Under the pieces are notes generated by a model that searched no databases, was not told the origin of the DNA, and worked only from the letters and a program-made list of their open reading frames with translations. A stretch of 64,000 bases of DNA from Luteipulveratus halotolerans (lineage in GTDB: Bacteria > Actinomycetota > Actinomycetes > Actinomycetales > Dermatophilaceae): positions 103,151-167,150 of the forward strand of contig NZ_LAIR01000003.1 of NCBI RefSeq assembly GCF_001247745.1, given 5' to 3'. This document shows, in pieces, positions 1 through 8,922 of the stretch. The translations under genes were made by a program, and so were the position numbers. How positions within the stretch are numbered: position 1 is the first letter of the stretch; every line of letters starts with the position of its first letter.

Positions 1-1171
1 GGTAGTGATCCAGGACCACGACGTGCCCGGTACGGGCCGCAACCCTGGGGTGGACCGCGACCACGGCCCGGTCTTCGAACACGACCACCTCGGAGGCACG
101 CAGCGAGACCCGGACCCGGTGGCCGATCAGGTGCGCCGGGACGGAGTACTTCACCATCCGCACGGTGATCATGCTCGAGCGGTCCACCCGCGGCCGCAGT
201 ACCAGCCCGGGGTCGAACCGTTCAACGGGCAACGGCCGCAACAGGTCTCGTTCGGTGGCGAAGTCCTGCCCGATCGTGTTCGCGTGGCCGGTGATGCGCC
301 GGTCCTCATCGGCGGCCTCCCAGACCCGGATGCGCTCGTTCAGCTCATCCAGCGAGGTCACCTGCGGCATCGGGGTCAGGTGGTTGCGGCGGAACCAGCC
401 GACCGCGCCCTCGACGCCGCCCTTCTCGTGCGCGCCCTCGATCCCGGGCTGGCAGTAGAACGCGTCGAAGCCGTAGTGCGACCGGAACAACACCCACCGA
501 TCCGACTCCTGCCGGGCGCGGCCGGGGCCGTGGATGACCTTGGACACCGCCGAGGTGAGGTTGTCGTACTTGATGTGCCGGACCGGGATCCCGCCGATCG
601 CCTCGAACGCTTCCACGTGCCCTTGCAGGAACGCCTCCTGCGCCTGGGTCGGGTAGACCCGGTGGATCGCCTTGCCCGAGTGCGCCAACCAGAGCACGAA
701 CATGTAGCACTTGGTGCGGACCCCGTCGATGACCACCCACACCTCGCCGAAGTCGACCTCCGCCTCGGCACCGGGCGCGTGCTCCTGCGCGATGAACGCC
801 TCGACCCGTCGGCCGCCCTCCAGGTCGATCTGTGCGCGGCGGACGCGCACATAGTCCCGCACCGTGGAGTACGACAGCCCGCACGCGTCGTGCTCCTCGA
901 CCAGCCGGGCCAGGATCCTGGTCGCGGTATGCCGCTGCTTCCGTGGTGCGTCCAGGTCCGAGCGCAGCATCCCGTCGATGACGTCCTTGAACGGGTCCAA
1001 CCGGGGCGAGGCCCGCACCGGCCGTTTCCGCGGCGGCGGCTCAGCAGACTCCAGCGCCAACCGCACCGTGCGCCGGTGCACCCCATGCCGGCGCGCGAGC
1101 TCACGGATCGAGACCTCCTCGACCCTCGCGTCCCGACGAATCGCAGCGAACAGCTCCACCCGTGATCCCAT
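1..1171 (-). CDS. istA: IS21-family transposase IstA, N-terminal part
   Basis: The first 390 residues of the DDE transposase IstA; the gene runs off the left edge. An N-terminal helix-turn-helix (residues about 12-35, IRELARRHGVHRRTVR) is followed by the RNase-H-fold core with Asp in EVDFGEVWVVIDG and Asp in HIKYDNLTSAV, and Glu in the HEKGGVEGAVGW stretch. The ATG is preceded by the IS end. The complete copy is at 58371-60071. It works with IstB to cut and join element ends. Confidence 0.92.
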   Translation of the reverse strand, partial: MGSRVELFAAIRRDARVEEVSIRELARRHGVHRRTVRLALESAEPPPRKRPVRASPRLDPFKDVIDGMLRSDLDAPRKQRHTATRILARLVEEHDACGLSYSTVRDYVRVRRAQIDLEGGRRVEAFIAQEHAPGAEAEVDFGEVWVVIDGVRTKCYMFVLWLAHSGKAIHRVYPTQAQEAFLQGHVEAFEAIGGIPVRHIKYDNLTSAVSKVIHGPGRARQESDRWVLFRSHYGFDAFYCQPGIEGAHEKGGVEGAVGWFRRNHLTPMPQVTSLDELNERIRVWEAADEDRRITGHANTIGQDFATERDLLRPLPVERFDPGLVLRPRVDRSSMITVRMVKYSVPAHLIGHRVRVSLRASEVVVFEDRAVVAVHPRVAARTGHVVVLDHY

Positions 1172-1311
1172 CCCAACCCCGATCCCTCGAAAGCCTTCGA
1201 TGGGCCAAGGCTGAGGTGGGGCCAGATCAAACCGTCACAACCACCCCGGCGCGTCGCCAGTGGGGCCAGAACAGACCGTCACAGTGGGGCCAGAACAACC
1301 TGTCAAAGTCA
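1..1311 (-). mobile_element. IS21-family element, cut by the window edge
   Basis: This is the istA end of the 4.16-kb IS21-family element seen complete at 56055-60211, with which it is identical. It contains the start of istA and the multiple terminal repeats: three copies of TGGGGCCAGA between about 1216 and 1296. It ends in the terminal sequence that reads TGACTTTGACAGG from outside inward. It lies inside an IS256-family transposase gene. If the molecule is circular this is the same physical copy as 58901-60211. Confidence 0.9.
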
Positions 1312-1676
1312 AGGCGGCGTGGGCGGCGTTCGAGCAGTTGGAGGAGACCTGGGCGGCGATGTATCCCGCGATCTCACGGCTGTGGCGTGATGCGTGGGAG
1401 CAGTTCGTGCCGTTCCTGGACTACGACGTGGAGATCCGCCGAGTTCTGTGCTCCACCAACGGGATCGAGTCCTTGAACGCCCGCTACCGGCGCGCGGTCA
1501 CCGCCAAGGGCCACTTCCCAACCGAGCAGGCCGCGCTCAAGACGCTCTACCTGGTGACCCGGTCCCTGGACCCCAAGGGCACCGGTCAGGCACGCTGGAC
1601 CATGCGCTGGAAGCCGGCCCTGAACGCGTTCGCCGTGACCTTCGCCGACCGCATGCCCGCGGCCGAGAACCTGTAA
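1312..1676 (+). pseudogene. IS256-family transposase, C-terminal fragment
   Basis: About 120 C-terminal residues of a Mutator/IS256-type transposase, with the catalytic Glu region CSTNGIESLNARYRR. The N-terminal part, with the two catalytic Asp residues, lies on the other side of the IS21 insertion at 55067-56054. Taking out the IS21 element plus one AGGCGG duplicate restores an uninterrupted frame of 448 codons, so this is an insertion-split gene. The IS256 right inverted repeat follows at about 1688-1713 and pairs with the left end at 55004. Confidence 0.9.
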
Positions 1677-1689
1677 CCAAGTACGCCGG

Positions 1690-1800
1690 TTACACCGATA
1701 ACCGGACAGTCCCGCTCCAGACGAGCAAGAAGACAGTTCCTGCCAGGACCGCCATGGCTGCCATCATCCAGGCCATCCACTCGATCATTGCCCACGTCAT
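1690..1800 (-). CDS. Small membrane protein, 3' end replaced by IS256 terminus
   Basis: A 36-residue frame whose first 29 residues form one hydrophobic helix (MTWAMIEWMAWMMAAMAVL...). Its ATG overlaps the stop of the preceding 38-codon gene in an ATGA junction, so it reads as the last gene of the pilus operon. The final seven residues and the stop codon come from the IS256 inverted repeat, so the native C terminus is lost. Function unknown. Confidence 0.5.
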   Translation of the reverse strand: MTWAMIEWMAWMMAAMAVLAGTVFLLVWSGTVRLSV

Positions 1801-1913
1801 GCGAGCTCACCCCTTCGCGTCAGTGCGGTTGCAGCGTGGTCGGTCGTCGACCAAGGCACGGTGTCGAGTGCGGCTTCGACCAAGCCCAGCAGCCGCTCGG
1901 CCTCATCCGCCAT
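1797..1913 (-). CDS. Small hypothetical protein, 38 aa
   Basis: A short acidic-to-neutral protein (MADEAERLLGLVEAALDTV...) directly after the LysM/BTAD gene and joined to the next frame by ATGA. Coding character continues upstream of the ATG in the same frame to about 1962 with no start codon, so the annotated start may be too short or the gene may have lost its 5' end. No recognised domain. Confidence 0.45.
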   Translation of the reverse strand: MADEAERLLGLVEAALDTVPWSTTDHAATALTRRGELA

Positions 1914-1964
1914 CGCCGCGGCGTGATCACGCCCGAACGGTGCGCCGGTCGGCTCGGTTGGTCA

Positions 1965-4900
1965 TCAGCTGGCGGCGCGGTCGGGGTCGAGCCACTCGTG
2001 GTTGCGGATGATCGTCTCGGTTCGTTCCGACAGCTCCGCCGGCGCTCCTCCATCGTCGGACCGGTTGCAGACCTCGTCGCGCAAGATGCGCTCGGCCTCG
2101 GCGCGATGTCCTTCGGCTTCGAACACCGCAACCAGGTCGAGCTTGGCAATCTCGGAGTCCGGCGCGACGACCGTGGCAATCTCCGCGGCCGCGCGAGCAC
2201 GAACCAGGTCCGCGGACGCCAGGCATGACGTTGTGACCATGTGCGCAACGTCGACGACGGCGGCCGTCAGGTGGTGATCGATCCGGTCACCGTCGGCCAG
2301 CCACTCCCAACCTCCGGGCCGTAGCTGGTCAAAGGGTCGTCCTTCTACGAGCTGGAGTGCGCGCAGCAGATCGCCGATGCCCTCCTGTCCGCGGGACTCG
2401 CCACGGGCTCGGAGGCGGCGGAATAGGTCCGCGTCGACCAGCACGTCCTCCACCTCGTACACGCCGACGCCACGCGCTTTGGCTGCCTGGGACTCGCGCG
2501 CGTTCGGCAGGTGCTTATTGCCGGTGCGTGGGTTGGTTCCGAGCCAGTCACGGACCATCTTGATGTCTGTGCGGGCACGTCCATCACTGAGGTTGAAGGC
2601 GTCGGCCAGCTGCGCCGGTGTCGCCCCGTACGGTCTGGTCGCCAGGTACGCCAGCAGCTCGGTCGCGTACGGCTTCCGCTTGGCTACCGCGACCGCACTG
2701 CCGTGAGCCCGGGCGCGCACCGGCCCGAGCAGGCTCAGTCGTGGGAGTGGGCAGCTGTCATCAAGCCACGCTGCGACATCCTCGTCGAGGGTCGGGTCGG
2801 CGGCCTCGATCTCGGCGCGCAGCTGCGGCGGGACCTGGGGCGCGAGGCTCTTGAGGTCCTGCTCGGTGGTCGCAGCCGCGTGGACGTACTCGGCGTCTTG
2901 GGCGTCAAGGACGCTGCCGTCGGTGCGGTCGTCACCGCCCTCGCGTGGCTTGGCGTGCTGCGGGCGGAGGGCGCCGGCTTCGTTGGTGAAGGAACGCCAA
3001 CCCTCGGTGGCTTGCTCGTCGCTCGGAATCTCGACGTCGTCGAGGGTCTCGCTCTGGGCGAAGAGCGCTGCGCAACCCCTCGCCTCCTCGCTGGTCAGAC
3101 CGACGGCCATGAGGTCGAGGCCCGCGCTCGGCATCCGCAACCGGCCGTCGCCGGCGAGCTCGAGGGTTGTCCCGTTTTCAGCCGCCTGTCCGTTGGACAC
3201 CACGATCGCCGTGCCTGTCTTTCCTGGGTGCTGGTCGACGAGCTCGAGCAGCTGGTCGATTGCCTTGGGATCGTCGCTGCCGTTCAGCAGGAGGAGGCGT
3301 GCTGCCCACACGTCGTCGTCGGCCTTGCCCGCGCGAGCCTTCGCAACCTCGACACCTGCCGAGTCGGCGCGCTGGATCATCTCGACCGCGTCGGCAACTG
3401 CCTCGGCGGCGGCTCCCGCCGATGACTCGTGGTAGCGGATGCGCTCAGGGTTCAGTGATCCCACCTCTTCGGCGATGCCCACGCAATCGACCGTGACGCC
3501 GGCCGACCAAGGATTGAGCGCCAGCTCCGCGGCGACGTAGCGCGCGAAGTCCTGAACGGGAGCGCTGCTCCCTGTCAGGGTGATCGCTGCAATCTCCTCG
3601 CAGTTCAGCAGCCACACGTGGCCGTCGTCGCCTTCACCCACGGTGACCAAGAGCGGGTACGGCGCTGGCTGGTCATCGCTCGCGACGGCGGGATCCTCGA
3701 GATCCTGAGCCGTCGAGCACGACCAGTGCATCTGATCCTCGGTGCCGTTCCAGGGTTCGGGCAGGGTGCTTGCGGCGCTCAGGTGCAGCACAATCTCGGT
3801 CTTGCCAAGCTCGACAGCGGCGAGCGGCGGCAGAGCCGTATTTGCGTCAGCGGCCCGAGCGGCGAGCCCCCGTAGCAGGCTGTCCATCTGCTCCACAGTC
3901 GGCGCGGACGTCGCTCCGACTGCCACGACCGTCTTCTCCACCGGCACCACGGAGGCCTCTGGGGTCGCGATCGTGCGACCGGGACGCCGAGCGCGGAACT
4001 GCGCCCGTCGGCGTCGCCGCAGCGCCAGCAGCGCCGACCCGGCGAGGACCGCACCCCCGCCTGTGAGGCCGGCTAGCATCCAGCCCGCTGCGGGCCCTTG
4101 CTTGTGGGCATCGGTGAGTGGCTCCTGCTGGACGTCGACACGATCGGTCCGCGTCGGAGCGTCACCGTGCAGCCGGGCGGCGCCTGATGCTGCACCTCCG
4201 CTCACTCCGACGCGTGCTCCCCTCGCCGCCAGGTCCTGGCTGCTGTCCGCCGCCGCACCTGGCGCGGGCCGCTCCGGGGCAACACTCCGAGCAGCCGGCG
4301 GGTTCGGAGCCTGGTCCGCGCCCCCTGCGGTGTTGGGGACCATCGAGGCAGGTACGCGCAGCCTCCACCCTGGGTGGATGTTGTTGACATCGACGAGCCG
4401 CTCTCCGTCTGCCTGCGTGATTCCCCGTGTCGCCTGAGCGATGCGGGGGTACTCCTGGGCAGATCCGAGCTCACGTTTGGCGATCGAGGACAGTGTCTCG
4501 CCGGCCTTGACAGTGACGGTGTGCGGTGCTGGCTTCTCGACGACCCGTTGAGCCGAGGGGATCCGGATGGCCATCCCGACCTCGAGTCGATCGGGGCTCC
4601 CCTCCAGTATGTCCTGGTTCAGATCGACGATCTCGTGGTACCGATCGCCGGAACCGAGGTGCTCGGCTGCCAGCGACCAGAGCGAGTCGCCCGGCTGGAC
4701 TCGGTGCCCCGTAGTTTCCGCTGTCGCCTCCGACGACGCCGCCGGCATGGCCTCAGCGGAGGCGCCGGCGGCTGTCGATGCAGCGACGGTGGTCGGCGTG
4801 ACCGGCGCCGCGTGTGCTGCGACCGGTCCGGCAACGAATAGCAGTGCAGCCCCGGCGACCAGACCTTTCGCTGCGGCCTGTGAGTGCCCGAGCCCGCGCA

Positions 4901-5171
4901 CCTGCGGCACCCGCACGCCCCTGATTTTCGCGGCGATCTCCAGTATGAGGGACACGGACATGAACGCCCATGCCGCCCACCCTGCTACGCCAAGAACCGC
5001 CAGAAACAGTGACCCGTCATCCGGGCCCGTCACGGTGGACCAGACCTGGTCCACCGTGGGCAACCCGTCCGGAGTGAGATCCGGCCCGAGCGCGAGGAGA
5101 ACGGCAGGCAGTCCTGCGACGATCCCCAGGATTCCCAGGCAGGAGATCAGGCCAGTCAATCGTCGCTTCAT
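1965..5171 (-). CDS. LysM and BTAD domain membrane protein
   Basis: A 1,068-residue protein. Three N-terminal hydrophobic segments (about residues 7-28, 53-78, 100-120) are followed by two LysM peptidoglycan-binding repeats near residues 152-270 (HRVQPGDSLWSLAAEHLG; HTVTVKAGETLSSIAKREL), then a fourth membrane segment (MLAGLTGGGAVLAGSALLAL) and an Arg-rich stop-transfer. The C-terminal 270 residues resemble the winged-helix plus bacterial transcriptional activation (BTAD) repeats of SARP-type regulators. The ATG at 5171 starts MKRRLTGL, a good signal anchor; the frame runs further upstream without support. Such fusions accompany Tad-like loci in actinomycetes. A role in sensing or anchoring the pilus at the cell wall is inferred. 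Confidence 0.8.
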   Translation of the reverse strand: MKRRLTGLISCLGILGIVAGLPAVLLALGPDLTPDGLPTVDQVWSTVTGPDDGSLFLAVLGVAGWAAWAFMSVSLILEIAAKIRGVRVPQVRGLGHSQAAAKGLVAGAALLFVAGPVAAHAAPVTPTTVAASTAAGASAEAMPAASSEATAETTGHRVQPGDSLWSLAAEHLGSGDRYHEIVDLNQDILEGSPDRLEVGMAIRIPSAQRVVEKPAPHTVTVKAGETLSSIAKRELGSAQEYPRIAQATRGITQADGERLVDVNNIHPGWRLRVPASMVPNTAGGADQAPNPPAARSVAPERPAPGAAADSSQDLAARGARVGVSGGAASGAARLHGDAPTRTDRVDVQQEPLTDAHKQGPAAGWMLAGLTGGGAVLAGSALLALRRRRRAQFRARRPGRTIATPEASVVPVEKTVVAVGATSAPTVEQMDSLLRGLAARAADANTALPPLAAVELGKTEIVLHLSAASTLPEPWNGTEDQMHWSCSTAQDLEDPAVASDDQPAPYPLLVTVGEGDDGHVWLLNCEEIAAITLTGSSAPVQDFARYVAAELALNPWSAGVTVDCVGIAEEVGSLNPERIRYHESSAGAAAEAVADAVEMIQRADSAGVEVAKARAGKADDDVWAARLLLLNGSDDPKAIDQLLELVDQHPGKTGTAIVVSNGQAAENGTTLELAGDGRLRMPSAGLDLMAVGLTSEEARGCAALFAQSETLDDVEIPSDEQATEGWRSFTNEAGALRPQHAKPREGGDDRTDGSVLDAQDAEYVHAAATTEQDLKSLAPQVPPQLRAEIEAADPTLDEDVAAWLDDSCPLPRLSLLGPVRARAHGSAVAVAKRKPYATELLAYLATRPYGATPAQLADAFNLSDGRARTDIKMVRDWLGTNPRTGNKHLPNARESQAAKARGVGVYEVEDVLVDADLFRRLRARGESRGQEGIGDLLRALQLVEGRPFDQLRPGGWEWLADGDRIDHHLTAAVVDVAHMVTTSCLASADLVRARAAAEIATVVAPDSEIAKLDLVAVFEAEGHRAEAERILRDEVCNRSDDGGAPAELSERTETIIRNHEWLDPDRAAS

Positions 5172-5215
5172 CGTCCAACTCCTCACTGATTCGTGTGCCA
5201 GGACCGCAGACCTTG

Positions 5216-6166
5216 TCAGCGGGTCACGGCCTGGTACTCCCCGATCGCGATCGGCGCAGTTGCGGACGACGCGAGCTGGTCCGTTCCGGTGGCGGCACCA
5301 GACCACGTGATCGTCCACTGGGCCTGGGTGCTCAGGGTGTAGTCGCCCTGGCGGGTGTAGCGGTAGCCGCACGTCGGGGAGGCGGCGACGCCGGCCACCG
5401 TGCTGTAGGCGGTGCCGGTCGCGTTCGTGCCGGCACAGGTCACGGTCTGCCCGTCGCCCATCGTCCAGACGGTGCGGTCCAGGTGGGCCGTGGCGCGGAT
5501 GGTCTGCCCGGCGAGGGTGACGTTCACGCTCTGGTCGGGCATGGGCTGGGTCCACAGCCAGACCGGCAGGCCTACCGCACCCAGACACCCGGCGTCATGG
5601 CACGGCGCGGAGCCGATGACCGGCTTCGGCAGTTTGAGAGTGGTCTGGATCGCCTGGGACCACTGCGCCGGCGTCGGCGGGGGCGGTGGTGCCGGGGCCG
5701 GCTGCGTGGGCCGGGCCGGGGCGGCCGGGGGCGCGGGCACGAGCGGGTTCGCGTCGCAGACTTCGAGCAGCTGCTCGTCACACCCGCCCGGGTCCATCCA
5801 GCCGGGGCCACCCGGCTCGCCGTACCTCGGCGGTGACGCCTTCGGGGGTGTCCCGCCACTGCCGGCGTCACCGCTGCCGCCCGTGGCCGGGGGCCCGCTG
5901 ACCGGGCGCGCCTTGATCCCGCCACCGGGTGCGGGCCGGCGTGGCGGATCAGCCTGCTTGGGGCTGCCACCGCCACCGCTGACCACACCCACGATGTCGC
6001 AATGGCTCTTGTCACACTTGCAGACGAAGCCCTTGGGGCAGCCCGCCCCGGTGATCAGGCCGGCCGGGGCGCGTCCGGCCGCGCTGGCGGCCGGGGTGAG
6101 CCCGGTCAGCGCGCCGGCTGCGAGCAGCAGGGCGAGCAGGTTGCTCAGGGCGCGGTTGCTGTGCAT
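5216..6166 (-). CDS. Secreted protein of the Tad-like locus
   Basis: 316 residues with a clear signal peptide (hydrophobic run ending ASAAG, about residue 30), a Cys-containing mature start (GCPKGFVCKCDKSHC), a long Pro/Gly-rich linker, and a C-terminal beta-rich domain (GLPVWLWTQPM...WTMGDGQTVTC...CGYRYTRQGDYTL). This matches a family of hypothetical exported proteins found beside LysM-BTAD genes in actinobacterial Tad loci. It overlaps the lipoprotein gene by 22 bases. Probably an outer-face pilus or wall component; function not established. Confidence 0.75.
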   Translation of the reverse strand: MHSNRALSNLLALLLAAGALTGLTPAASAAGRAPAGLITGAGCPKGFVCKCDKSHCDIVGVVSGGGGSPKQADPPRRPAPGGGIKARPVSGPPATGGSGDAGSGGTPPKASPPRYGEPGGPGWMDPGGCDEQLLEVCDANPLVPAPPAAPARPTQPAPAPPPPPTPAQWSQAIQTTLKLPKPVIGSAPCHDAGCLGAVGLPVWLWTQPMPDQSVNVTLAGQTIRATAHLDRTVWTMGDGQTVTCAGTNATGTAYSTVAGVAASPTCGYRYTRQGDYTLSTQAQWTITWSGAATGTDQLASSATAPIAIGEYQAVTR

Positions 6167-6750
6167 TTCGACCCCTCCTTGATGTTGCTCTGGTCGTCGA
6201 CCTTCCAGGTGCGGCCGTCGTCGCTGGTGCGGAACGTGACGATCCCGCTGAAGTTGTTCGCTTGGACACGCAGGTCCTTGCCTGCCTTGTTGTAGGAGTG
6301 CCCGTCACTCTTCATGCACACCTGCAGGGCGAGGGTGTTGGAGTCCGGCCCTTCGGCGGCGTAGCGCACCTCCTTGCCCGTGGTCCCAAGCAGCGTCGTC
6401 GTCAGCGTGGCGCGCACGATCGTGAACGCCGGCTGCTCACGTGGTGCCCAGAACTCGCGGTTGGAGTCGTTAGCCGACTCGATCGCCTTTGGAGTCGCCA
6501 GCTGCGTCGCTGAGGGCGGCAGCGTCGCGCCCTTCTTGACGGTCGTCTGGTCTGTCAGGGCAAGCCAACGCCGGTAGACGTCAGTGGCCTCGGCGTACTG
6601 CTCGGCATTCGTAGGCGTCGTCGCTGAGGCAGTCGTCGGCGTAGAACGCGAGCCAGGTTTGTCGTCACCGCCGCACGCAGCCAAGGATGGGGCTAGAGCG
6701 ACCAGGGCAACCAGGCCGTAGGCAATTCGGTGCTGCCGAGATGTCGTCAT
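6145..6750 (-). CDS. Putative lipoprotein
   Basis: 201 residues beginning with an export signal and lipobox LAAC (Cys at about residue 26), followed by a Ser/Thr/Pro-rich linker and a compact domain. It lies between the TadG-like gene (4-base overlap) and the secreted protein gene. The lipobox predicts attachment to the outer face of the membrane. No catalytic motif is visible. Confidence 0.75.
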   Translation of the reverse strand: MTTSRQHRIAYGLVALVALAPSLAACGGDDKPGSRSTPTTASATTPTNAEQYAEATDVYRRWLALTDQTTVKKGATLPPSATQLATPKAIESANDSNREFWAPREQPAFTIVRATLTTTLLGTTGKEVRYAAEGPDSNTLALQVCMKSDGHSYNKAGKDLRVQANNFSGIVTFRTSDDGRTWKVDDQSNIKEGSKCTATAP

Positions 6751-7193
6751 CGTGGGACGCCGTCCTTTACTCGTCGGGTGTCGATCACTTGGGTGCTCGT
6801 CATGTCGCGGGCCCCGGCGACTCCGCTCAGAAAGCGAGGTTTCCAGGGGACGCGCGTGGTGACTGTGACGGTAGAGCCGGACACGCTCACGGCGCCGGCG
6901 ACACCGGCCTGACCGAGGTAGGCGCGGGCCGCGGATGCGGCCTTGTCAGGGGTCAACCCGGCGGAATGTCCTAGCACGGCATCGGGGCCGACTTGTTGGC
7001 CGGCCGCCCGGGCGGCCTCCTGCGCGCTGGTCTGAGCTTTGCTCTGCGCCTGGATCTTGCTGCTGCCATCGATCGTCAGACCGACGCCGAACAGCACGAT
7101 GATGCCGAATGCGATGGCGACCCAAGGCGCGATGACACCTGCTTCAGGGTTCCGCGTCGCGCGTTCTACGCGAGCCTGTATCGAGCGCATCAT
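6747..7193 (-). CDS. TadG-like pilus assembly protein
   Basis: 148 residues. A short positively charged N terminus precedes one membrane helix (IAPWVAIAFGIIVLFGVGLTID), then an Ala/Gln-rich helical stretch and a small beta-rich tail, the layout of Tad-locus TadE/TadF/TadG minor pilins. The gene overlaps both neighbours by 4 bases (ATGA junctions), so translation is coupled. Likely a minor pilin or assembly factor. Confidence 0.75.
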   Translation of the reverse strand: MMRSIQARVERATRNPEAGVIAPWVAIAFGIIVLFGVGLTIDGSSKIQAQSKAQTSAQEAARAAGQQVGPDAVLGHSAGLTPDKAASAARAYLGQAGVAGAVSVSGSTVTVTTRVPWKPRFLSGVAGARDMTSTQVIDTRRVKDGVPR

Positions 7194-7624
7194 CGCCGCT
7201 CCCGGTAGGTGTCCAGCGCACTGGTTGCCTGGGCGGTCAGGTTCCTTGATCCGGGCAGTCCGGGCACGGATAGATCGGACAGATCGACATTGCAGCTGAC
7301 ACGTACGCCGACGCTGGCGGGCTGTCCGACCTGTGCAGAGAAGCCACCCGTGTCAACGGTGACGGCGGGCTGGCACTTCATGCCCTTGCTTGCCATCGTC
7401 TCCGCTGCGGCAGCCTCTGCCGCAGCGCGCGCCCGACCCGGTTCCCTCTCGATCGAGGCTGCCCGCGCCGCGGCACCGGCCGCGGCGGTCACGCTCGAGG
7501 TGGCCTGGCCGTACCGATAGGCGCCCACACTGAGGGACAGCAGGACCACGAGAATCGACATGGCGATCGCGTACTCGGGTGCCTGATTGCCTCGGTCATC
7601 GCACCAGTGCGCTCTGATGTTCAT
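7190..7624 (-). CDS. TadE-type pseudopilin
   Basis: 144 residues with a class III prepilin-like leader: DDRG followed by NQAPEYAIAMSILVVLL, placing Glu-5 and Tyr-6 after a predicted Gly cleavage site, the signature of Flp-type pilins and pseudopilins cut by a TadV-type peptidase. A transmembrane helix follows, then an Ala/Glu-rich helix and a Cys-containing C-terminal domain. The peptidase is encoded four genes upstream at 8317-8922. Confidence 0.8.
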   Translation of the reverse strand: MNIRAHWCDDRGNQAPEYAIAMSILVVLLSLSVGAYRYGQATSSVTAAAGAAARAASIEREPGRARAAAEAAAAETMASKGMKCQPAVTVDTGGFSAQVGQPASVGVRVSCNVDLSDLSVPGLPGSRNLTAQATSALDTYRERR

Positions 7625-8043
7625 CGGGTGATCCGTTCTGTTGCACCCTGGCTGTGAGCCTCGACCGCGGGAAAGGTGAAGCCGGGCACAAGCGAGGGGA
7701 ACCGCCCTCGCACGACAACGGTCACCTGCTCTGTGCCTCGGTTGACCTGCACGCTGGCATCAGTCAACGAGCGCGGTCCGGCCTTCGCGAGGAACTCTCG
7801 CCCTCGCGCTTGTCCTGAGCCGGCGGTCCCGTTGATCGTGCGGGCCTCTTGCAAGGCTTGGTCGGCCGCACCCGATGCGACGTTGGTCGCATGGGCGTAC
7901 AGGGCGAGCTGCAGCGTTCCGCAGATCACCACCATCAGCATCGACATCCCGAGCGCGGTGTTGATCGCGACGAATCCCCCGTCGCGATCAACACCGGCGC
8001 GGCGTCGGATGCTGTTGCGGGCACGGCCAAGCAACGCGCTCAC
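7621..8043 (-). CDS. TadE-like minor pilin
   Basis: 140 residues. A basic N terminus and DRDGGF precede a hydrophobic helix (INTALGMSMLMVVICGTLQLALYAH), with a TadE-like Ala-rich helix and beta-rich tail. It overlaps the pilin gene upstream and the pseudopilin gene downstream by 4 bases each. No prepilin E-Y motif is as clear as in the next gene, so processing is uncertain. Confidence 0.72.
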   Translation of the reverse strand: MSALLGRARNSIRRRAGVDRDGGFVAINTALGMSMLMVVICGTLQLALYAHATNVASGAADQALQEARTINGTAGSGQARGREFLAKAGPRSLTDASVQVNRGTEQVTVVVRGRFPSLVPGFTFPAVEAHSQGATERITR

Positions 8044-8246
8044 CAGTTCATGAACTTGTTCAGAGCCTGTGAGCCGTAGGCCTTCAGCGCGAGGAGCAGC
8101 ACAACGCCGATCCCGGTGCCGATCGCGATCTCGATCGCCTCGAGACCGGCGGTGGCACCGCGCTGCCTTGCCTTGCGGTGGCGACGAGCTAGCAGATCAG
8201 CAGCCTGCGAGCTTGCGGTCTGGAGGGTGGCGTAGATGTAGAGCAT
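8040..8246 (-). CDS. Flp-type major pilin
   Basis: 68 residues: a charged leader ending in RGATAG, then LEAIEIAIGTGIGVVLLLALKAYG, which places Glu at +5 after a Gly cleavage site, as in Flp pilins. Start chosen at the ATG preceded by GGGAG seven bases upstream; the open frame further upstream lacks such a site. A 70-base gap separates it from the prepilin peptidase gene, giving room for a separate promoter for the abundant subunit. Confidence 0.82.
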   Translation of the reverse strand: MLYIYATLQTASSQAADLLARRHRKARQRGATAGLEAIEIAIGTGIGVVLLLALKAYGSQALNKFMNW

Positions 8247-8316
8247 GTGACTCCCTTTCTGGTCGATTGAGCTCAGGTGTTGGGTCATTCGTCCTCGTCG
8301 GTGTGTGAGCACGCTC

Positions 8317-8922
8317 CTATCCGTGGGCGAACGCGACGAGGGCACCAGCGAGGATGCTGGGTCCGAAGGCAATGGGTGCGTGCCGAGCACTGCCCGGCTC
8401 ACCGGCACGGGATCGTCGGACCAGCGCGACAGCAGCCGCAAGACCACCGAGGACCCAGGCGGCCATGTAGCCGTTCCAGACTGCTGGCCAGCTGACCCAA
8501 CCGGTCAGCGGTGCCGTCAGGGCGAGCAGTTTCACGTCGCCGAGACCGCTGCTGGCCGTGATGAGGATTCCAAAGACGTAGTGGATGCTCATCAGGGCTG
8601 CGGCAGCGAGAACTCCTCGCCCAAGGGCGCCCCACTGGCCAGTCATTGTGGTTGCCCCGGTGAGCAACGCGAGCTCGCCAAGAACCGCAGGTCCGAGGAC
8701 CCGGTCGGGCAGCCGAAGGGTGTCTAGGTCGATCACCGCCAGGATGAGGCCGGCCGCGGTGACCCAGAGGGCTGCCGGAAGCACAGCGCTGTCGTCGCGG
8801 CTGAGCGCTGCCCACGCGGTCAATGTCAGCCCCGCGACTGCGGCTATCGGCACCCAGGCCAAGGTGACCGGAGGTCGCGTGTCGCTCGCCCGTCGCCAGG
8901 GGCGCATTGTCATGGTGCTCAT
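8317..8922 (-). CDS. Prepilin peptidase (A24 family, TadV-like)
   Basis: 201-residue polytopic membrane protease. Both catalytic Asp motifs of type IV prepilin peptidases are visible: VIDLDTLRLPD (about residue 55) and GLGDVKLLAL (about residue 125). It would cleave the leaders of the pilin and pseudopilins encoded immediately downstream. The ATG at 8922 overlaps the TadC-like gene's stop. Confidence 0.88.
   Translation of the reverse strand: MSTMTMRPWRRASDTRPPVTLAWVPIAAVAGLTLTAWAALSRDDSAVLPAALWVTAAGLILAVIDLDTLRLPDRVLGPAVLGELALLTGATTMTGQWGALGRGVLAAAALMSIHYVFGILITASSGLGDVKLLALTAPLTGWVSWPAVWNGYMAAWVLGGLAAAVALVRRSRAGEPGSARHAPIAFGPSILAGALVAFAHG

Noticed and set aside
5..1165. 386-codon open frame on the plus strand
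   Set aside because: Antisense of istA; composition (Arg/His/Asp/Pro-rich) is typical of a shadow frame in GC-rich coding DNA.
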